10,410 nt of DNA, from assembly GCA_041594355.1 (NCBI GenBank), contig JBFHMM010000142.1:1-10410 (forward strand). The letters run 5' to 3'. The translations under genes and the position numbers were made by a program. Below the pieces are notes generated by a model. It made no database searches, was not told the origin of the DNA, and saw nothing but the letters and a program-made list of their open reading frames with translations. Source of the stretch: JAIUZI01 sp041594355 (GTDB lineage Bacteria > Pseudomonadota > Alphaproteobacteria > Rhodobacterales > Rhodobacteraceae). Below, piece after piece: positions 6,883 to 10,410 of the stretch; position 1 is the first letter of the stretch; every line of letters starts with the position of its first letter.

Positions 6883-7589
6883 TGGGTCAGAAAGTCAATC
6901 CGATCGGCATGCGCCTTCAGGTCAACCGCACCTGGGACAGCCGCTGGTACGCCGACACCAAGGATTACGGTGATCTTCTGCTGGAAGACATCAAGATCCG
7001 CGAATTCATCAAGGAAGAGTGCAAGCAGGCGGGTATCGCCCGCGTGATCATCGAACGTCCGCACAAGAAGTGCCGCGTCACGATCCATACCGCACGTCCG
7101 GGTGTCATCATCGGCAAGAAAGGCGCCGACATCGAGGTTCTGCGCAAAAAGCTGGCGGCCAAGACCGACAGCGAACTGCACCTGAACATCGTTGAAGTCC
7201 GCAAGCCGGAACTCGACGCAGCACTGGTCGGTGAATCTATCGCACAGCAGCTCGAACGCCGGGTGTCCTTCCGCCGCGCCATGAAGCGCGCCGTGCAGAA
7301 CGCCATGCGCATGGGTGCCCTGGGCATCCGGGTGAACGTCGCCGGCCGTCTGGGCGGTGCCGAAATCGCCCGGACCGAATGGTACCGCGAAGGCCGTGTG
7401 CCGCTGCACACGCTGCGCGCCGACATCGATTACGCACATGCCGAAGCGATGACCCCCTATGGGATCATCGGGATCAAGGTCTGGATCTTCAAAGGCGAGA
7501 TCATGGAGCACGATCCGCAGGCACGTGACCGTAAAGCACAGGAACTCCAGGATGGTCCGGCCCCCCGTGGTGCCGGTGGCCGCCGCTAA
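6882..7589 (+). CDS. rpsC: 30S ribosomal protein S3
   Basis: Small-subunit head protein at the mRNA entry channel, part of the ribosomal helicase activity. The 235 residues begin MGQKVNPIGMRLQ; the KH domain motif GVIIGKKG is at 74-81, and the C-terminal S3 domain contains GIRVNVAGRLGGAEIART and GIIGIKVWIFKGEI. A Gly/Arg-rich tail (PAPRGAGGRR) ends the protein. A TAATG junction overlaps the rplV stop by one base, with GAGGAG at 6868-6873 as RBS, indicating coupled translation. Confidence 0.98.
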   Translation: MGQKVNPIGMRLQVNRTWDSRWYADTKDYGDLLLEDIKIREFIKEECKQAGIARVIIERPHKKCRVTIHTARPGVIIGKKGADIEVLRKKLAAKTDSELHLNIVEVRKPELDAALVGESIAQQLERRVSFRRAMKRAVQNAMRMGALGIRVNVAGRLGGAEIARTEWYREGRVPLHTLRADIDYAHAEAMTPYGIIGIKVWIFKGEIMEHDPQARDRKAQELQDGPAPRGAGGRR

Positions 7590-7601
7590 GGAGACGTAGA
7601 G

Positions 7602-8015
7602 ATGCTTCAACCAAAGCGTACTAAATTCCGCAAGATGCACAAAGGCCGGATCAAGGGCCTGGCAAAAGGCGGCAGCGACCTGAACTTCGGCACCTTCGGC
7701 CTCAAGGCGCTCCAGCCCGAGCGTGTGACCGCCCGCCAGATCGAAGCCGCCCGTCGTGCCATGACGCGTCACATGAAACGTCAGGGCCGTGTCTGGATCC
7801 GGATCTTCCCGGATACTCCGGTCACCTCGAAACCGACCGAAGTCCGTATGGGTAAAGGCAAAGGTTCCGTGGATTTCTGGGCAGCCAAGGTCAAACCCGG
7901 CCGCGTGATGTTCGAAATCGACGGCGTCGACGAGGACATCGCCCGCGAGGCGCTGCGCCTGGCCGCGATGAAACTGCCGATCAAGACCCGCGTCGTCGTT
8001 CGCGAAGACTGGTAA
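7602..8015 (+). CDS. rplP: 50S ribosomal protein L16
   Basis: Large-subunit protein near the A-site tRNA and central protuberance. The 137 residues start MLQPKRTKFRKMHKGR and include the conserved loop EVRMGKGKGSVDFW; Arg82 in it corresponds to E. coli Arg81, the residue hydroxylated by YcfD/RoxA where that enzyme exists. The RBS AAGGAG (7588-7593) overlaps the rpsC stop, with an 8-base spacing. In the classical order rpmC and rpsQ follow; here a terminator starts 43 bases after the stop and no rpmC is found, so rplP ends block 2. Confidence 0.98.
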   Translation: MLQPKRTKFRKMHKGRIKGLAKGGSDLNFGTFGLKALQPERVTARQIEAARRAMTRHMKRQGRVWIRIFPDTPVTSKPTEVRMGKGKGSVDFWAAKVKPGRVMFEIDGVDEDIAREALRLAAMKLPIKTRVVVREDW

Positions 8016-8057
8016 ACCCGGCGGTCTGGCCCTCGGGCCGCATCCGGTATGACATCG

Positions 8058-8091
8058 AAAACCCCTGTCAGAGCGATCTGGCAGGGGTTTT
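8058..8091. terminator. Two-way terminator after rplP
   Basis: The arms aaaacccctgtcag (8058-8071) and ctggcaggggtttt (8078-8091) pair over 14 positions with one G-U pair around a six-base loop. With an A-run on the left and a T-run on the right it can work in both directions: it ends rplP transcription on the + strand, and would end any transcript arriving from the - strand genes beyond 8115. Confidence 0.9.
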
Positions 8092-8114
8092 CCCATCGAA
8101 AATGGTGACGCGGC

Positions 8115-8279
8115 TCACCAGCCTGCTGCAAGCCCAAGGGCAATGAGGGCCAGGCCCGAGAGCCGGGCCGCAATCACGTAGACCGGCTTGCCCACCTCAT
8201 ATTCGGCCATCAGGACCACGAGACCGCAAAGCGCCCATGCGGAGGGCCGCCGCAATCCCCCAGGGCCGAGGGCGATCAT
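8115..8279 (-). CDS. Small hypothetical protein, hydrophobic C-terminus
   Basis: A 54-residue frame reading MIALGPGGLRRPSAW, then GLVVLMAEYEVGKPVYVIAA, and ending LSGLALIALGLAAGW. The second half is mostly hydrophobic and could hold one or two short membrane segments. The residue mix looks more protein-like than the competing frames, and it ends 24 bp before the two-way terminator, as a real - strand gene would. The ATG at 8277-8279 has only a weak GGA upstream. About 50 bases further upstream another frame starts MVEALDLMTAGLAVL with a better AGG spacing but runs out of frame; a one-base shift near 8290-8300 would join the two into a protein of about 70 residues. So this may be an intact short gene or the tail of a frameshifted one. 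Family not recognised. Confidence 0.4.
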   Translation of the reverse strand: MIALGPGGLRRPSAWALCGLVVLMAEYEVGKPVYVIAARLSGLALIALGLAAGW

Positions 8280-8359
8280 CGGTTCCGTAAACAAGAACGG
8301 CCAATCCCGCGGTCATCAAGTCCAAAGCTTCAACCATCTTGCCTGTCCCGGTTGCCGCA

Positions 8360-8497
8360 CTAGACAGAGATGGATGTGCGGCAGAAGGGGGCAGGGAGGC
8401 CAGCCTCCTCGTCCCCGATGATGTCACCAAAGCGCCCCGCCTTGAACTTGCGACACGACCACCTTGCCACGCCTTCGGCGTTCTCGGGATATTCGTG
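8360..8497 (-). pseudogene. Possible remnant of a small hypothetical gene
   Basis: An open stretch of 45 codons reads HEYPENAEGVARW, CRKFKAGRFGDIIGDEEAG, then LPAPFCRTSISV and a TAG stop at 8360-8362. Third positions are GC-rich (about three quarters), as in real genes here. There is no ATG; a GTG at 8468-8470 is the only in-frame start and lacks a sensible RBS. Directly upstream the frame reads ATA-TCG-TGA, which would be Met-Ser-Arg if two single transitions (ATG to ATA, CGA to TGA) were reversed. That is a guess. I do not recognise the family, and a chance open frame in GC-rich DNA cannot be excluded. Confidence 0.25.
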
Positions 8498-8580
8498 TCA
8501 CGATATGATTCAGGTAAAAGGCCGGGTGCTGTAGAATGGCTCCCTGTCAGGACCAGATGTAACTACACAGCGACCGGCCC

Positions 8581-9204
8581 CTACCCCCAGGCATAATTGA
8601 AACTGACCGAAATCCGCTCGTCCTCGGCCATGTTCATCGGCACCTCGTGGCGCAGCCAGCTTTCCCACAGCAAAACGTCGCCGGGCTCCGGCGCCTCGTA
8701 GATGAAACTCTGCATCTCGCGCCGCGCCTTGGCTTTGCGGGCGGGTGCGGCCATCATCCTGGCCGACCGTGGGTCCTCGAACTTGATGGCGCTGGCCCCG
8801 TCGGGCACCGCGACATAGGTCGTCCCCGAGACCACCGAATGCGGGTGGATGTGCGAGGTATGGATGCCGCCGGGCGGCAGGATGTTGATCCAGATGTCTT
8901 CCAGCCGCAGCTTGCGCCCGTCCAGGTCGAACTGCGCATCCTTGGCAAAGGCGGCCACGTGCTTGTCCAGCACCTTGACCAGGTCGGCAAAAATCGGGAA
9001 CCGCCACGGCAGATCGGTCAACGAGGCATAGCTGGTATAGCCGGGATAACCGTTCTCCTCGGACCAAAGTTGCCCGGCCTCGTCATCGCCGGCTATCGAC
9101 AAGCAGGCGTTTTCCAGCTCGGTCGTGTCGATCCGTTTCTTGCCCAGTTCCGACAACCGCGCACGGTACAGGCGGGTCACGAAGAGCGAGGCGATCTGTG
9201 GCAT
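8581..9204 (-). CDS. Putative 2OG-Fe(II) oxygenase family protein
   Basis: A 207-residue protein with the layout of the TIGR02466-type (2OG-FeII_Oxy_5-like) putative iron/2-oxoglutarate oxygenases, whose substrates are mostly unknown. The N-terminus (about 1-105) is less conserved. The core runs from WINILPPGGIHTSHIHPHS (105-123; His at 115, 118, 120 and 122), through SGTTYVAVPDGASAIKFEDP (126-145), to GDVLLWESWLRHEVPMN (175-191; His186) and the end ERISVSFNYAWG (196-207; Arg197 as likely 2OG ligand). The His cluster, the distal His and the Arg are all present, so it looks intact. The ATG at 9202-9204 has a GGGGGA about ten bases upstream. It follows the decayed fkbM gene in the same direction, 38 bases after that gene's original stop, so the two were probably one operon. 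It could modify a protein or a small molecule; no substrate is inferred. Confidence 0.85.
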   Translation of the reverse strand: MPQIASLFVTRLYRARLSELGKKRIDTTELENACLSIAGDDEAGQLWSEENGYPGYTSYASLTDLPWRFPIFADLVKVLDKHVAAFAKDAQFDLDGRKLRLEDIWINILPPGGIHTSHIHPHSVVSGTTYVAVPDGASAIKFEDPRSARMMAAPARKAKARREMQSFIYEAPEPGDVLLWESWLRHEVPMNMAEDERISVSFNYAWG

Positions 9205-9242
9205 ATCAAGGGTCCCCCTTTGGCGGTCTTGTTCAGGGCGCG

Positions 9243-10046
9243 TCAGCTGACCGTTTCGGCTGGCCGCAGCAGGAAGTTTTGGGTTCCGACCAGGTCGACC
9301 CCCTGTTCGTTCTAGGCGGTCACCCGCTCGCGGGTGATTTCCAGCTCCGGCTTCAGCGCGCTGAAGGTCCTATAATCGCGTTTCCGCAGGAAATTCACAA
9401 TCTCAAGAAATTGGGTGATCAACCCGCCCTCGGCGCGATGGTTGGTCCGACCGCTTTCCAGGGTCCAGCGCGGCCGCGCGGCCGGCACAAAGCGCGCCTC
9501 GGTTCCCCGGAACACCTCGAGTTCAAAGCTCTCGACATCGACGAGCAGAACCGTCCTGTCCGCCGCCGCTTCGTCCCGCAGCAGCGCATCCAGCCGCCGA
9601 GCGGGCACGCTGTGGCGCGGCGCCCTGGGGTTGCGCGCCCAGCCCGAGATCAGCGAGGCGCCGGTGCCTTCGCCAAAGATCTCCGCCATGCCGTCCGAGG
9701 CCCCGCAGGCCACCGCAAACACAGGGACGCTGTCGGTCCAGTCGTTCAGCGCGATGTTGCGCCGTAGAGTCTCGGGGTTGATCGGCACCGGCTCCACGGC
9801 GATGGCCGGCACCCCCATCTGGCGGGCCATACAGATGTAATGGCCATAGCTCGCCCTTACATTCACGAACAGGTCCGCCCCCGCCAGCGGATCGCGCAAC
9901 AACCGTGTTTCGGCCAATTCAAAGGTGCCGGACTGCATCGGTTCGGGCCCGACAAAATCGAACCCCAGCGGCCTCTGCACCGACCGGCGGCGCAGGTGAC
10001 GGCGCGCGCGGCGGCCCCCGATCTGCGCACGGATCCAGTCTTTCAT
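9243..10046 (-). pseudogene. FkbM-type SAM methyltransferase, decayed
   Basis: FkbM-family enzymes O-methylate sugars or lipids with S-adenosylmethionine. The open part (10046-9312, 244 residues) has the fold pattern: motif I region at 59-72, AIAVEPVPINPETLRRN at 81-97, DVESFELEVFRG at 170-181, and RPRWTLES at 191-198. Two things point to inactivity. First, a TAG at 9314-9312 interrupts the frame, and translation beyond it in the same frame gives VDLVGTQNFLLRPA, which fits the family's usual C-terminal end, before a TGA at 9245-9243. Second, motif I, normally DxGANxG, reads VNVRASYG (N62, R64, S66), and the later DVEGFE reads DVESFE (S173). The start at 10044-10046 has AAGGGGG upstream with good spacing. 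The neighbouring oxygenase downstream remains open. A short form lacking the last 22 residues might still be made, but the altered motif argues against activity. Confidence 0.75.
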
Positions 10047-10212
10047 GGCCTCTGCCCCCTTCTGTCGCCTGACAAACCCGGCACTTCCCGCGTCGCGGAC
10101 CTTGCAGGCGTGATAATCCTACATGACGGAAAACACCACGGCCCCGTGACCCCTCTGCCACGTGCTCGTGTCGCAGATGAATCGTAGCGAGAGGATACCC
10201 GGGGTGCCAGGT
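10047..10212. other. Spacer between fkbM and the IS5-family element
   Basis: The 166 bases upstream of the fkbM start hold no reading frame I would call. A TAGGAT on the - strand could be a -10 box for fkbM, but no fitting -35 is seen. If the insertion element entered here it may have separated the methyltransferase gene from its original promoter. Confidence 0.4.
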
Positions 10213-10410
10213 GGCTCTGTTGCACAAATCGGCTTTTGACCGAGGTTCCCCTTTTTCAGGACAGACTTATCCCACGGCTTCCGTGACAGGGATGCCGAGC
10301 GCGGTGCAGGCGTTCAGGACGGCGGTGCGGACCTGGAGTTCGGCGACCTGACGGTCGAAGTCCCGAGCCATGAGGGATTGGCCGCGCAGGTGCCGCGGCC
10401 CTTTGGAGCC
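10213..10410 (-). mobile_element. IS5-family (IS903-like) element, 3' end
   Basis: The element's terminal inverted repeat starts GGCTCTGTTGCACAAATC at 10213, close to the GGCTTTGTTGxAxAAATC ends of IS903-type IS5 elements. The transposase gene ends 54 bases inside it, reading towards this end. The rest of the element lies beyond the window, so the second end and any target-site duplication cannot be checked. Confidence 0.75.
10267..10410 (-). CDS. IS5-family transposase, C-terminal part
   Basis: The last 47 codons of a DDE transposase, cut by the window edge, reading GSKGPRHLRGQSLMARDFDR, then QVAELQVRTAVLNACTALG and ending IPVTEAVG before a TAA at 10269-10267. The stretch SLMARDFDRQVAELQVR and the ending LGIPVTEAVG are familiar from IS5/IS903-group transposases of alphaproteobacteria. 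The frame is clean over this part, so the gene may be intact beyond the window. The short spacing between stop and inverted repeat fits a complete right end of the element. Confidence 0.78.
   Translation of the reverse strand, partial: GSKGPRHLRGQSLMARDFDRQVAELQVRTAVLNACTALGIPVTEAVG

Larger units (their letters stand above)
8016..8580. other. Gap between rplP and the oxygenase gene
   Basis: This 565-base stretch lacks any gene of clear family. It contains the rplP terminator and two small - strand reading frames listed separately. No tRNA, no rpmC/rpsQ and no convincing + strand gene are visible. The + strand frame 8188-8421 has no RBS and a low-complexity composition, so it is not called. 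Confidence 0.6.

Noticed and set aside
6879..8096. 405-codon open frame on the - strand opposite rpsC and rplP
   Set aside because: Antisense shadow of two certain ribosomal protein genes; composition (many Asp/His/Phe) is typical of such shadows and it runs through the terminator.
8647..9315. 222-codon + strand frame opposite the oxygenase
   Set aside because: The - strand frame has a clear oxygenase core and RBS; the + frame is Gly/Arg/Pro-rich without domains.

Overview
The window looks like chromosomal DNA of a high-GC alphaproteobacterium, most likely a member of the Rhodobacteraceae/Roseobacter group. This rests on the wording of EF-Tu, S10, L3 (Ala/Glu-rich C-terminal tail) and L22 (N-terminal extension), on GC-rich third positions, and on promoters of the TTGCC-N17-TATnnn type. 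No tool was run, so the placement is by recognition only.

Layout on the + strand: a complete tuf gene (1-1176) is followed by two twin palindromes and a strong intrinsic terminator. A ZntB/CorA-type divalent cation transporter (1364-2347) comes next. Then comes the S10 ribosomal protein cluster in classical order, but in two separate transcription blocks. Block 1 is rpsJ-rplC-rplD-rplW (2630-4601), with its own promoter and a leader hairpin, and it ends in a terminator at 4640-4671. Block 2 is rplB-rpsS-rplV-rpsC-rplP (5373-8015), with a promoter-like sequence at 5199-5227, a structured leader of about 140 nt, and a two-way terminator at 8058-8091. The 771-bp gap between the blocks holds a dead C-terminal piece of an IS3-family transposase, placed after the block 1 terminator and before the block 2 promoter.

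After rplP the cluster breaks off; rpmC and rpsQ, which follow in the classical order, are not in the window. The rest is accessory DNA on the - strand. Reading along that strand it holds the 3' end of an IS5-family (IS903-like) element (10410-10213), an FkbM-type methyltransferase gene that looks dead (10046-9243; in-frame TAG and altered SAM-binding motif), an apparently intact 2OG-Fe(II)-oxygenase-like gene (9204-8581), and two very small candidate reading frames (8497-8360 and 8279-8115) that converge on the rplP terminator.

Functionally the core is the translation machinery (elongation factor plus nine ribosomal proteins). I did not find an obvious new multi-gene system. The most informative points are the split of the S10 operon into self-contained blocks, the insertion traffic at both block ends, and the decay of the fkbM gene beside an intact oxygenase.
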